A stretch of 38,122 nt of DNA, taken from the NCBI GenBank assembly GCA_900547135.1, contig URFJ01000004.1:1-38122 (forward strand), written 5' to 3'. Of this stretch, positions 6,783-15,107 are shown in pieces. Both the position numbers and the translations under genes were made by a program. The notes below the pieces were generated by a model that saw nothing but the letters and a program-made list of their open reading frames with translations, did not search any database and was not told the DNA's origin. This stretch comes from an uncultured Eubacteriales bacterium. GTDB lineage: Bacteria; Bacillota; Clostridia; Christensenellales; CAG-138. The stretch's first letter is position 1; every line of letters starts with the position of its first letter.

Positions 6783-8135
6783 GTGGGTATAATTAAGGCG
6801 TCAATCGAAGCGATACGTAGTTCCCTGGCCGACCAATGGCGGGAGATAGTCGAGCCCGACGACATGGGTGCGGGAACGGTGATGACCGGGGGAAGGCTGA
6901 TACGCAGAAATGAGAACACAAAGGGAACACAGGATCTGATTTCAAACGGATCCGTTATACACGTACAGGTAAACCAGTGCATGCTGTTGGTAGATGGGGG
7001 AAAGGTAGTCGATTTTACCGATGAAGAGGGCTATTATATTGTCGATGACGGTGCTCCCAGTTTATTTTCAAAGCAGTTTAAGGATACACTGAAGGATTCG
7101 GTAAAACGTATTATGTATGGAGGAGGCACCCCATATAAACAGAAAGTCTACTATATAAACCTTCAGGAGATAAAGGGGATAAAATTTGGAACAAAGACCC
7201 CGGTAAATTATTTTGACAGTTTCTACGGCGCTGAACTGTTCCTGCGCGCCCATGGCGAATACTCTATAAAGATAACAGATCCGCTCCTGTTTTACGCCGA
7301 GGCAATACCAAGGAATATGGACACCGTTCAGATTTCTGATATAAACTCTCAATATCTTTCCGAATTCCTAAGCGCTCTCCAGGCTGCTGTCAACCGGATG
7401 TCAGCCGATGGGATACGAATTTCGCACGTTACGTCTAAGAGCGTTGAACTGAGTAAATATATGGCGACCGCGCTTGATGAGGAATGGCGGCAGCTGCGCG
7501 GAATGGAGGTTTGCTCCGTAGGTTTAAGCAGCCTTTCTTATTCCGACGATTCGCAGGAGCTGATAAACATGCGCAACAAGGGAGCCATGCTGTCAGACCC
7601 AATGGTGCGCGAAGGCTATGTTCAAGGCTCCATAGCAAGGGGTATAGAGTCTGCAGGCTCTAACGAGGCAGGGAGCATGGCCGGTTTTATGGGCCTTGGA
7701 GTGGGCATGAACGCTGCCGGCGGTTTCATGGGGGCCGCGTCCAGCTCGAATATGCAGCAAATGCAGATGAACAGCAGCAGGGCAGGTACCTGGCGGTGCC
7801 CTTGCGGAACTGAGAACACAGGCGGGTTCTGTCAGGGATGCGGCAAGCGAAAATCAGAGGAGGGCAATGCCTGGAGATGTGAATGCGGCTCGAATAATAC
7901 CGGAAACTTCTGCAAATCCTGCGGAAAGCCTAAACCAAAGCAAAATGGTGAGTGGAGGTGTAGCTGCGGCAGCGTCAATAATGCGGGAAAATTCTGCCAG
8001 TCATGCGGTTCCAGAAGGCCCGATATGAAGCTTAAATGCGATAAGTGCGGCTTTGAGCTGAATAACGATACGGTTATGCCGAAGTTTTGCCCAAATTGTG
8101 GAGATCCCGTTGACGGCGCGGATATGGAGCCCTGA
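6783..8135 (+). CDS. SPFH-domain protein with C-terminal zinc ribbons (YdjI-like)
   Basis: The first 300 residues match the bacterial SPFH/virion-core-like family typified by B. subtilis YdjI (start MGIIKASIEAIRSSLADQW, then FLRAHGEYSIKITDP). A flexible Gly/Met/Ala-rich linker follows (about 300-335). Next come three near-repeats of the form WRCxCGxxNTGxFCxxCG and a fourth CxxC...CPNCG ribbon, so four zinc sites are likely. SPFH proteins scaffold membrane microdomains. In B. subtilis YdjI works with PspA, YdjG and YdjH in envelope stress. The start is GTG with AAGGGAG 9 bases upstream. The next two genes are the YdjG-like and YdjH-like partners, and a hairpin separates this gene from them. 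Confidence 0.9.
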   Translation: MGIIKASIEAIRSSLADQWREIVEPDDMGAGTVMTGGRLIRRNENTKGTQDLISNGSVIHVQVNQCMLLVDGGKVVDFTDEEGYYIVDDGAPSLFSKQFKDTLKDSVKRIMYGGGTPYKQKVYYINLQEIKGIKFGTKTPVNYFDSFYGAELFLRAHGEYSIKITDPLLFYAEAIPRNMDTVQISDINSQYLSEFLSALQAAVNRMSADGIRISHVTSKSVELSKYMATALDEEWRQLRGMEVCSVGLSSLSYSDDSQELINMRNKGAMLSDPMVREGYVQGSIARGIESAGSNEAGSMAGFMGLGVGMNAAGGFMGAASSSNMQQMQMNSSRAGTWRCPCGTENTGGFCQGCGKRKSEEGNAWRCECGSNNTGNFCKSCGKPKPKQNGEWRCSCGSVNNAGKFCQSCGSRRPDMKLKCDKCGFELNNDTVMPKFCPNCGDPVDGADMEP

Positions 8136-8144
8136 CGTTCCCAA

Positions 8145-8177
8145 AAAAGCCCGATGCTATAGATCAACAGGGCTTTT
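8145..8177 (+). terminator. terminator or attenuator inside the SPFH cassette
   Basis: AAAAGCCC pairs with GGGCTTTT across a 17-base loop, and TTTT closes the 3' arm. It sits between the first and second genes, so it may reduce rather than block expression of the two downstream genes. Confidence 0.6.
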
Positions 8178-8247
8178 ATATAACAAAAAGATCTATTGAG
8201 CCGTTTTATTTAGAAGGCCAAACGCTTACAAGGCTATGGAGGGCAAT

Positions 8248-9300
8248 ATGCCGGTATTGATATACAAGTGTCCAAACTGTGATGGAGACGTTCAATTCGA
8301 CCCTGAATCCCAGGGATTTAAATGCGCATACTGTGATAGCGTTTTTTCAGAGGAGGAGCTGTTGCGGTACGCGCCCAACCAGTCTAAAGGAACGGCGTCT
8401 TCATGCAATGGCGATGAAAATAAAGGCGGCGCGGTAATCTATTCATGTCCTACCTGTGGAGCTGAAATAGTTACTGATAATACTACCGCGGCGACGTTCT
8501 GCTTTTACTGCCACAACCCTGTCGTACTCTCAGGACGGCTTGAAGGAGAGTATAGCCCTGATAAAATTATACCGTTTACGCTGTCGCGCGAACAGGCTGT
8601 AGAAAGGTTCCTGTCATGGGTAGGCAAGAAAAAATATACGCCAAAGGCATTTTTCAGCAAGCGGCAGATAGAGATGCTGTCCGGGGTATATTTTCCTTAT
8701 TGGATGCTGGACGCGGAACTCGAGGCCAGGCTTGACGCTGTAGCGGAAGACGTGCGCGTATGGCGTACGGGCAATGTCGAAAACAGGGAGGTCAGCAGAT
8801 ACAGGGTTTACCGGGGAGGCACTGTAGGCTTTAAGGGACTCATTAAAAATGCGCTGCAAAAGGCCAACCTGAGCCTGGCTGAATCTGTACAGCCATTTGA
8901 TGAGGAAGGTTTTTTGCCGTTTTCAACAGCGTACCTCTCAGGCTTTATGGCGGAGAAAAGGGATATAGAGTGGCGCCGGCTTGAGGTAGGCACAAAGCAG
9001 GAGCTGGAGGGCTATGCAAAAAGTCTTTTAAAAAGCAGCATAACGGGATATTCTTCAGTTAACCCAGGTCATATGGAATCAAGGTTTATACAGGAAAACC
9101 TGGACTATGTCCTGCTGCCCGTATGGGTTTTGACATATGCCGGAAGAGACGGGAAGATGTATTATTATGCAATGAACGGACAGACCGGTAAGATTTGCGG
9201 CAAGCTGCCCACCGACAGCAAGAAATTATGGATGCTGTTTGCCGCGTTGGCTTTGCCCATTGCCCTGATATCTATGTTGATAGGATGGTTGTTTATATGA
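8248..9300 (+). CDS. zinc-ribbon membrane protein (YdjG-like)
   Basis: The start is the ATG at 8248 because GGAGGG (8238-8243) sits just before it. An in-frame ATG at 8236 lies on top of that site. Two TFIIB-like zinc ribbons open the 350-residue protein: CPNC/CAYC at about residues 8-30 and CPTC/CFYC at about 70-95. A roughly 200-residue conserved middle follows (PFTLSREQAVERFLSW, FPYWMLDAELEARLDA, LLPVWVLTYAGRDGKMYYYAMNGQTG). One C-terminal transmembrane helix closes it. This is the layout of B. subtilis YdjG, which with YdjH brings the SPFH protein YdjI to the membrane. The stop overlaps the start of the next gene in ATGA, so the two are translationally coupled. Confidence 0.88.
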   Translation: MPVLIYKCPNCDGDVQFDPESQGFKCAYCDSVFSEEELLRYAPNQSKGTASSCNGDENKGGAVIYSCPTCGAEIVTDNTTAATFCFYCHNPVVLSGRLEGEYSPDKIIPFTLSREQAVERFLSWVGKKKYTPKAFFSKRQIEMLSGVYFPYWMLDAELEARLDAVAEDVRVWRTGNVENREVSRYRVYRGGTVGFKGLIKNALQKANLSLAESVQPFDEEGFLPFSTAYLSGFMAEKRDIEWRRLEVGTKQELEGYAKSLLKSSITGYSSVNPGHMESRFIQENLDYVLLPVWVLTYAGRDGKMYYYAMNGQTGKICGKLPTDSKKLWMLFAALALPIALISMLIGWLFI

Positions 9301-10133
9301 TTAGGTTGAATAGGCTTTTTGCGGCGCCGGTTATTATGGCGGTAATTCTTTTAATTATCTATTCGCCCGCTTCGCTTGCCGCTGGGTACGGCGTATATGA
9401 TGATGCAGGTCTGTTTGACGACGGTGAATATGAGGCGCTACTTGAGAAGGCGCAAAGCCTAAGCGGATCCGCTGAAGTTGATATTATAATAGTAACGACT
9501 GACGACGCTGGAGGAAAGACCTCCAGGGACTATGCGGATGACTATTATGATTACAATGGCCTTGGTCCTGACGGCGTACTGCTATTGATCGATATGGATA
9601 ACCGCAACGCGTATATATCGACAAGCGGTGTTATGATCAGGTACCTTACTGATGCGCGTATAAACTTAATACTTGACGATGTCGTGGCGGAGTTGTCTTA
9701 CGGCGGCTATTATTCGGCGTCGGTTGAGTTTTTGAACCGCATCGGGGGCTATCTTGACGCTGGCATTCCAAGTGGGCAGCATAACTATGATTCTGAAACC
9801 GGAGAGATTGATGAATATGAGCGCGTAGAGACCGTTAGGTTACTGACAGCCGGTAAAATTATAGTATCGCTGGCAATAGGCGCGGTTGTCGGCTTAGCTG
9901 TTGTCAGCGGGATAAAGAGAAGCTACAGCATGAAAACCACCGGCTATAGCTACCCATATGCAAGCAAGGGATCGCTTGATCTATCAGAAAAGGCCGATGA
10001 ATTGATTGACCATCATGTAACAAGGACAGTTATTCATGTCCATCACGATAATGGCGGCGGAGGCGGATCAAGAAGCACAACTCACAGCTCAGGCGGCGGA
10101 AAAACGCATGGGGGAGGGGGAAGAGGCTTTTGA
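9297..10133 (+). CDS. TPM-domain secreted/membrane protein (YdjH-like)
   Basis: The start is the ATG overlapping the previous stop. Longer upstream readings lie inside that gene and are rejected. It has a signal peptide (cleavage near SLAA-GYGV) and a TPM-phosphatase domain at about residues 35-160, with VYDDAGLFDDGEYEALLEKA and DGVLLLIDMDNRNAYIST. It then has a transmembrane helix near residues 185-205. A low-complexity tail rich in Gly, Ser and His ends SGGGKTHGGGGRGF, the usual ending of this family. TPM domains sit outside the membrane. The family includes B. subtilis YdjH, and here it completes the SPFH/zinc-ribbon/TPM cassette. The HDNGGGGG region suggests metal or interface binding, but that is inference. 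Confidence 0.88.
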   Translation: MIRLNRLFAAPVIMAVILLIIYSPASLAAGYGVYDDAGLFDDGEYEALLEKAQSLSGSAEVDIIIVTTDDAGGKTSRDYADDYYDYNGLGPDGVLLLIDMDNRNAYISTSGVMIRYLTDARINLILDDVVAELSYGGYYSASVEFLNRIGGYLDAGIPSGQHNYDSETGEIDEYERVETVRLLTAGKIIVSLAIGAVVGLAVVSGIKRSYSMKTTGYSYPYASKGSLDLSEKADELIDHHVTRTVIHVHHDNGGGGGSRSTTHSSGGGKTHGGGGRGF

Positions 10134-10157
10134 CGCTTTAGTATAATACTTAGGAGA

Positions 10158-10472
10158 TTATCCCTTTCTATGTATCAGGTGTCCGAACAGCCCGCCTAAA
10201 AACATGACGCATGCGTATATTGGGATATATCCCCATGCCGTATAATTATAAAAAATGAACATAGAGGGTATGAAGATGATTATAATTGCAATAGGCAGCC
10301 ATATTAGGAAGCCGTTTTTAAGCGTATGTATGAACGCGAGCACAAATGAAATAATGGGAAAGATGAGCATAAGTAGCCCAAGCTTGAAGCCAGGTATGAT
10401 AACCGGCAGAAGATAGAAAGTAATTATGCTTAACAATAAGTATATTAGCGCGCCCTTAATGCTTTGTTTCAT
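10158..10472 (-). CDS. small four-helix membrane protein of unknown function
   Basis: The ATG at 10472 (MKQSIKGALIYLLLS) starts a 104-residue protein made almost entirely of four hydrophobic helices. Sequences such as FYLLPVIIPGFKLGLLMLIFP, PSMFIFYNYTAWGYIPIYA and a C-terminal GHLIHRKG are visible. Upstream residues available in the frame do not resemble a signal and lack a better ribosome binding site. AAGGA lies 12 bases before the chosen ATG. It resembles a common small uncharacterised membrane protein of Bacillota. It is convergent with the TPM gene. Confidence 0.65.
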   Translation of the reverse strand: MKQSIKGALIYLLLSIITFYLLPVIIPGFKLGLLMLIFPIISFVLAFIHTLKNGFLIWLPIAIIIIFIPSMFIFYNYTAWGYIPIYACVMFLGGLFGHLIHRKG

Positions 10473-10631
10473 CAGTCTATAATCCTTCCACAAAATGGAT
10501 AAAGAATAATAATCCGTACAGGCATGGTTCGCGCCGTGCCCGAAAAGGGATTTCAAGTAGTATAACACTGAAAATATGGCCAGACAATAAAATCGCAAAA
10601 AAACATAACAACTAATAAAATATATAAAAGA

Positions 10632-10964
10632 TTGACTTTCATTACATCACGTGGTAAGTACGATGAAAGGCTGTTAAAGGAAAATAACATTAAGGCAGCG
10701 TATTTAAGTTGCTTAAGTTCTTATATACGCGCATTGACTGGTATTAGACCTCCTTTGGCGTTAATCGGTTTTTTAGTCTTAAACGCGGCAGTTATTGGGG
10801 CGGCGCTTAGTCTGCTTACGGTTTCCGCTGGAATTATAATTATAAAAAGAACTTGTATGAGGGCGAAAGGCTGCTTAAGATGCGGTAAGATGTCCGATAG
10901 TATGGCTGAAATGAAGGCGCCGCATTTAGGACCGACTGTGCGTATTGCGGATGCCGACGACTAG
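10632..10964 (+). CDS. doubtful hypothetical ORF with one membrane segment
   Basis: This 110-residue frame begins at a TTG without a ribosome binding site. It has one hydrophobic stretch at about residues 42-70, then a CLRCG motif, and its C-terminus is not protein-like. It may be a decayed gene. The 10473-11170 interval otherwise holds only the terminator at 11058-11084. Confidence 0.2.
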   Translation: MTFITSRGKYDERLLKENNIKAAYLSCLSSYIRALTGIRPPLALIGFLVLNAAVIGAALSLLTVSAGIIIIKRTCMRAKGCLRCGKMSDSMAEMKAPHLGPTVRIADADD

Positions 10965-11057
10965 CTTTGGCAGTATCCTTTTGGACTGGTTGCTGTTATT
11001 GGCGACCTGTTGGCGTTTCAGAGATTGGGCATTTTGCTCACAATTATGCGAACATAA

Positions 11058-11092
11058 GGGCGCGCCGTTACAGTCGGTGCGCCCGATATTTT
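11058..11092. terminator. strong hairpin between the hypothetical ORF and pnp
   Basis: GGGCGCGCCG pairs with CGGTGCGCCC (one G-T pair) over a TTACAGT loop. On the plus strand it is followed by GATATTTTAT. It lies 80-110 bp beyond the convergent pnp stop and could serve both directions. Confidence 0.6.
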
Positions 11093-11170
11093 ATCAATAA
11101 TTTTAGGCTGCCATCCCTCCGCTAAATAGTAGAACGATGCGGTTTTGATTACATTTAAGCGTTGAGCCGA

Positions 11171-13264
11171 CTATCTGTTGTCCTCAGGAAGCAGCCCCTT
11201 GCGCGTAAGGTCGATTTTACCGTCGGGTTTTATGTCGATAACCCTTACCAGTATCTCATCGCCCAGGGATACAACATCCTCGACACGCTCTACACGCCTG
11301 TTGGCCAGCTTTGAAATATGGACAAGCCCTTTTTTGCCAGGCTTGATTTCAACCTGGGCGCCAATGGGAAGGATTGAAACAACCTTTCCAAGGTAAACGT
11401 CGCCGACCTCTATGTCCTTTATAATCGTTTCAATCATCCGTTTTGCTTCCGCAGCGGCCGATTCGTCAGGCGACGCTATAAATACGCGTCCGTCGTCCTC
11501 TATATCGATCTTTACGCCGGTATCGGCAATGATCTTATTGATCGTCTTGCCTCCAGTGCCTATTACCTCCCTAATCTTATCGGGATGTATGGTGAACCTT
11601 AAAATGCGCGGGGCATAGGGGGACATCTCCTCCCTGGGCGCCGGCAGGGTTTCAAGCATCTTGTCAAGTATGTACAGCCTGCCTATCCTTGCCTGCTCCA
11701 GAGCGCGGGTTAGAATCTGTTCGTCGATCCCCTTTATCTTTATATCCATCTGTATCGCGGTTATGCCGTCGCGAGTGCCCGCAACCTTGAAGTCCATATC
11801 GCCCAGGAAGTCCTCAAGGCCCTGAATATCGGTAAGTATAGCTATACGGTCGCTTTCCCCATCCTTGATCAGGCCCATGGCCACGCCTGCCACCGGTTTT
11901 TTGATGGGAACGCCTGCGTCCATAAGCGAAAGGGTACTGGCGCATACGGAAGCTTGAGATGTAGAACCGTTCGAGCTTATTACTTCGGATACTAGGCGTA
12001 TTGCATACGGGAAATCATCCTCATTAGGAAGCATTGGGAGCAAGGCCCTTTCCGCAAGCGCCCCGTGGCCTATCTCGCGCCTTCCAGGCCCGCGCATCAT
12101 GCGCGTTTCACCCACGCTGTAAGGAGGCATGTTATATTGATGCATGTAGCGCTTATACTCCTCCTCGCCTATTCCGTCGAGCGTCTGCCCGTCGCCCATG
12201 GCGCCCAGGGTGGCAACGGTAAGCACCTGCGTCTGCCCGCGCGTAAATACGGCGCTTCCGTGAGTGCGGCTCAAAATGCCTACTTCCGACCATATTGGGC
12301 GTATCTGCTCATGCGTACGGCCGTCGGGACGTACATTTTTATTTATAATTTTATCCCTTACTATCTCTTTAGTGAAGCCATAAAGGATATTGTCTATATC
12401 CGAAGCCGAGTCTGGGAACTCTACATCAAACTGAGCTATGGTGTCTTCCTTAACCTTTTCGGATCGCTGTTCGCGTTCCTTCCGGTCAAAGGTATCAAGG
12501 GCCCATTCCATATTCTTGTACGCATACTCGCGAACCTTTGCCGAAAGCTCCTCGTCGGGCTTGTATACCTCGAATTCACGCTTTGGTTTACCAACTTCGG
12601 CGGCTATCTCGTCAATAAAGGCTACAATTTTCTTTATCTCCTCATGCGCGAATAAAATTGCGCTGAGCATCTCCGCTTCCGTCAGTTCTCCCGCTCCAGC
12701 CTCAACCATCATTACAGCGTCCTTTGTTCCCGCTACTGTAAGATGGAGGCGGCTCAGTTCGCGCTGCAGGCTGTTGGGATTGATAATGTATTCCCCATCC
12801 AGATAGCCAACGTTGACAGCGCCCGTTGGCCCCATAAACGGCGCGTCGCTTATGCTCAGCGCTATTGACGAGCCGATCATGGCAAGCACATCGGGCTGTA
12901 TATCCTGCTCTACGCTCAAAACGGTTGCTATTACCTGTACGTCGTTATAAAATCCCTTTGGAAACAGGGGTCTCAGAGGTCTGTCTATCAGCCTAGAGGT
13001 AAGCACAGCCTTTTCAGTAGGCCGTCCTTCCCGCTTTATGAAGCCGCCGGGGATTTTTCCAACGGCATACAGCTTTTCCTCAAACTCACAGCTCAGCGGC
13101 AGAAAATCAACCCCGTCCCGAGCGGTTTTTGAAACCGTTGCGCATACCAGCACCGCCGTATCCCCGCAGCGCAACAGGCATGAGCCGCCGGCTTGTCCGG
13201 CATATTTGCCGGTCTCCACCGTTAGCGTACGGCCGGCGAGCTCCATTTTAAAAACTCTCTCCAT
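11171..13264 (-). CDS. pnp: polyribonucleotide nucleotidyltransferase (PNPase)
   Basis: PNPase degrades RNA 3' to 5' by phosphorolysis and also adds tails in the reverse reaction, as a cytosolic trimer. The 697-residue protein has the full layout: a first RNase PH core (about 13-145), an all-helical domain (about 147-230), and a second RNase PH core (about 310-535). The second core has the metal/active-site segment GDMDFKVAGTRDGITA. A KH domain with GTGG (about 555-612) and an S1 domain (about 620-690) follow. GGAG lies 8 bases before the ATG. In most relatives pnp directly follows rpsO. Here about 5 kb of accessory genes lie between them on the same strand. Confidence 0.98.
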   Translation of the reverse strand: MERVFKMELAGRTLTVETGKYAGQAGGSCLLRCGDTAVLVCATVSKTARDGVDFLPLSCEFEEKLYAVGKIPGGFIKREGRPTEKAVLTSRLIDRPLRPLFPKGFYNDVQVIATVLSVEQDIQPDVLAMIGSSIALSISDAPFMGPTGAVNVGYLDGEYIINPNSLQRELSRLHLTVAGTKDAVMMVEAGAGELTEAEMLSAILFAHEEIKKIVAFIDEIAAEVGKPKREFEVYKPDEELSAKVREYAYKNMEWALDTFDRKEREQRSEKVKEDTIAQFDVEFPDSASDIDNILYGFTKEIVRDKIINKNVRPDGRTHEQIRPIWSEVGILSRTHGSAVFTRGQTQVLTVATLGAMGDGQTLDGIGEEEYKRYMHQYNMPPYSVGETRMMRGPGRREIGHGALAERALLPMLPNEDDFPYAIRLVSEVISSNGSTSQASVCASTLSLMDAGVPIKKPVAGVAMGLIKDGESDRIAILTDIQGLEDFLGDMDFKVAGTRDGITAIQMDIKIKGIDEQILTRALEQARIGRLYILDKMLETLPAPREEMSPYAPRILRFTIHPDKIREVIGTGGKTINKIIADTGVKIDIEDDGRVFIASPDESAAAEAKRMIETIIKDIEVGDVYLGKVVSILPIGAQVEIKPGKKGLVHISKLANRRVERVEDVVSLGDEILVRVIDIKPDGKIDLTRKGLLPEDNR

Positions 13265-13550
13265 GAAATTTCTCCTTCTAATTATTCATCTAATTATTAT
13301 ACCACGAAATAACGATTATGTGACAAAGGGCAGATCGGAATTATTAGAAATTGGAGTGTATGTTAAAATGAATTTAAAATTATTTTTTTACGTTTTTAAA
13401 GCTTAATACAGGCTGGTTTATAGCACATTTTAGTAACCAGCGCGACTATCGTTTCTAAAAGGAGCGGCCAGCTGATAAAAACTAAAATGATAAAATACTA
13501 TACTAGGACATGGATGCGGAGGGAACGCGAATCAATAAATTCAGAGCATG

Positions 13551-13586
13551 TGGGATTTATAAAAAGGCGCCTTTTTATAAATCCCA
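13551..13586. repeat. perfect 36-bp palindrome between the XRE gene and pnp
   Basis: Two 18-bp arms, TGGGATTTATAAAAAGGC and its exact complement, meet with no spacer. It is 32 bp past the stop of the XRE gene and about 290 bp upstream of pnp. In RNA it would form a long hairpin with U-runs on the 3' side in either direction, so a bidirectional terminator is likely. A protein-binding site is an alternative. The rest of 13265-13618 holds no supported gene. Confidence 0.8.
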
Positions 13587-13618
13587 GAAGCGATCATCAT
13601 CCCTTTTATGCTGTTATG

Positions 13619-14863
13619 CTATTGGTTTCTCTTCATAGTTTTTTCAAGCAGACGTACTATGTTTTTGCTGCTTAGATGGCACACTATTGAATTGAGCGCG
13701 TCAAGGTCATAGCCATTGTCAATAGCTTTAAATATCAATTCGGAAATCGAATCCTCATCCATATGGCAGGCCAGGCGTTGTGCAATAATGCGTATATCGC
13801 CCCCCGATTCTATAGCCTCGAATGCCATTGCGGAGATGTCGTCTTCGTCCATATAGCATAGAATCGGAAGGATATCATCAATGGTGCTGCCGTTGTTCAT
13901 GGCCTCCAGGGCCAATGCTGACACGCCCTTTGAATCCATGTGGCAGGCAATGGGCGCTATCGCGCTTATCCCGTAGCCCCTGCCGGCCGCCTTTAAGGCG
14001 ATGGCGGTTGCGTCCTCTTCACTAACATAGCATATAAGGGGTGTAATCTCGTCTATGCTGGCATTTGAGTCCAAGGCGCTTAGTATAAGCTTAGCCACGC
14101 CGTCCTCGCTCATATAGCACGCGATGGGGGACAGGGACGCAATAGTCCCTCCAAACCCTAGCACCTTAAGCGCCGCGGCGTCGATTCCGCTCTCAGTCAT
14201 ATAACAGGCAATCGGAACGATGGCGTTTACGTCTTCCATGCATTTTATAGCGTTTAGCGCAATGGAGTCAACGTCGTCCTCGGCCATATAGCATGCTGCA
14301 GTAGCTACCTCTTCAAGGCTGCAGCCCAGCTCCACAGCCCTGTTTATGACCTTTGCAAGCCCATACTCCCCCATATAGCATGCAAATGGCAGTATTGATC
14401 CTATCTTTCCGCCTCTATTAAGAATTTTTATAGACAAAGCAGCCAAATCGTCCTCATCAAGATGGTACGCAATTTTTTTTAGCTGGGTCACGTCCAAATC
14501 GTCCTCTTCCTCAATACCCTCAAGGATGTCCTCTTTAATTATTACATCGGCCTGCTCCCTGGTAAGTATCGGCGCTATCTCCTCAAATTCGTCCGCCGTC
14601 ACCGGCTTGTCGCGCTCTGAGCCCTCCAGGATATTCTCAATTATCTGGGTGTGGCGGGCTCTCCCAAGCAATGTGTCAATGCTGACGCCAAACAGCTCGG
14701 ACAGCGCCGGCAGCTTGGATATATCCGGCATGGTTTCGCCCCGCTCCCAGTTGCTTATGGCCTGAAAGCTAACGCCCATCCTGTCCGCAAGCTCCATCTG
14801 CGTAAACCCTTTTTCTTTTCTTAAGTTGGCAATCTTCCTGCCTATTGATTTCATATCAAACAT
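13619..14863 (-). CDS. XRE-family regulator with a C-terminal solenoid of 29-residue repeats
   Basis: Residues 4-62 form an XRE helix-turn-helix (IANLRKEKGFTQMELADRMG, then VSFQAISNWERGETMPD). A linker of about 70 acidic residues follows. From about residue 130 to the end there are nine full repeats and one partial repeat, nearly all 29 residues. The consensus is (A/V)C(Y/H)M-x-E-(D/E)-x(3)-A-(L/I)-x-A-(L/I/M)-x(3)-G-x-I-x(2)-I-x-P-I. Nearly every unit carries the same cysteine. The helical repeats suggest a superhelical protein- or ligand-binding scaffold. A promoter and two palindromes that could be its operators lie directly upstream, so autoregulation is likely. AAGGAG precedes the ATG by 9 bases. 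The function is not known. Confidence 0.85.
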   Translation of the reverse strand: MFDMKSIGRKIANLRKEKGFTQMELADRMGVSFQAISNWERGETMPDISKLPALSELFGVSIDTLLGRARHTQIIENILEGSERDKPVTADEFEEIAPILTREQADVIIKEDILEGIEEEDDLDVTQLKKIAYHLDEDDLAALSIKILNRGGKIGSILPFACYMGEYGLAKVINRAVELGCSLEEVATAACYMAEDDVDSIALNAIKCMEDVNAIVPIACYMTESGIDAAALKVLGFGGTIASLSPIACYMSEDGVAKLILSALDSNASIDEITPLICYVSEEDATAIALKAAGRGYGISAIAPIACHMDSKGVSALALEAMNNGSTIDDILPILCYMDEDDISAMAFEAIESGGDIRIIAQRLACHMDEDSISELIFKAIDNGYDLDALNSIVCHLSSKNIVRLLEKTMKRNQ

Positions 14864-14906
14864 GGCCTATCTCCTTAAAAATTTTTGACATCCGTACGGT
14901 AAGCTA

Positions 14907-14936
14907 ATTCTAGCCCTTATTATGTCCATCAGTCAA
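14907..14936 (-). promoter_or_regulatory. promoter of the XRE solenoid gene
   Basis: On the minus strand TTGACT (14931-14936) and TAGAAT (14907-14912) are 18 bp apart, each one base from consensus. The start codon is about 40 bp downstream. Confidence 0.7.
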
Positions 14937-14937
14937 A

Positions 14938-14984
14938 CAAGCTGTGCTTGAGTAGCGTTAAAATCAACTCAAGCAGGGCTTGAG
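14938..14984. promoter_or_regulatory. pair of CAAGC-N3-GCTTG palindromes, candidate operators
   Basis: Site 1 is CAAGC TGT GCTTG (14938-14950), next to the -35 box. Site 2 is CTCAAGC AGG GCTTGAG (14968-14984). Their centres are 32 bp apart, close to three helical turns. Such dyads suit a dimeric XRE protein, and their position upstream of -35 would allow activation as well as repression. Confidence 0.6.
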
Positions 14985-15030
14985 CCGGATAAAACCATGA
15001 TTAACAAGCGATTTTCCATTACATAGAACA

Positions 15031-15054
15031 GCCCTCCGCGATTCAGCGAAGGGC
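15031..15054 (-). terminator. hairpin downstream of the protease gene
   Basis: GCCCTTCGC pairs with GCGGAGGGC around TGAATC on the minus strand (one T-G pair), about 55 bp past the stop. Only a weak T-tract follows. Confidence 0.5.
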
Positions 15055-15107
15055 CTGTCCATACTAAACCCGTCTTTATTAAGTTGATGCGTTTATATTA
15101 AGAATCG

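Noticed and set aside
9195..9296. longer N-terminus for the TPM protein
   Set aside because: It lies inside the preceding gene, and the ATG at 9297 gives a clean signal peptide and a coupled ATGA overlap.
12065..12655. 196-codon open frame on the plus strand
   Set aside because: It lies wholly opposite pnp, has no ribosome binding site and mirrors the codon pattern of pnp.
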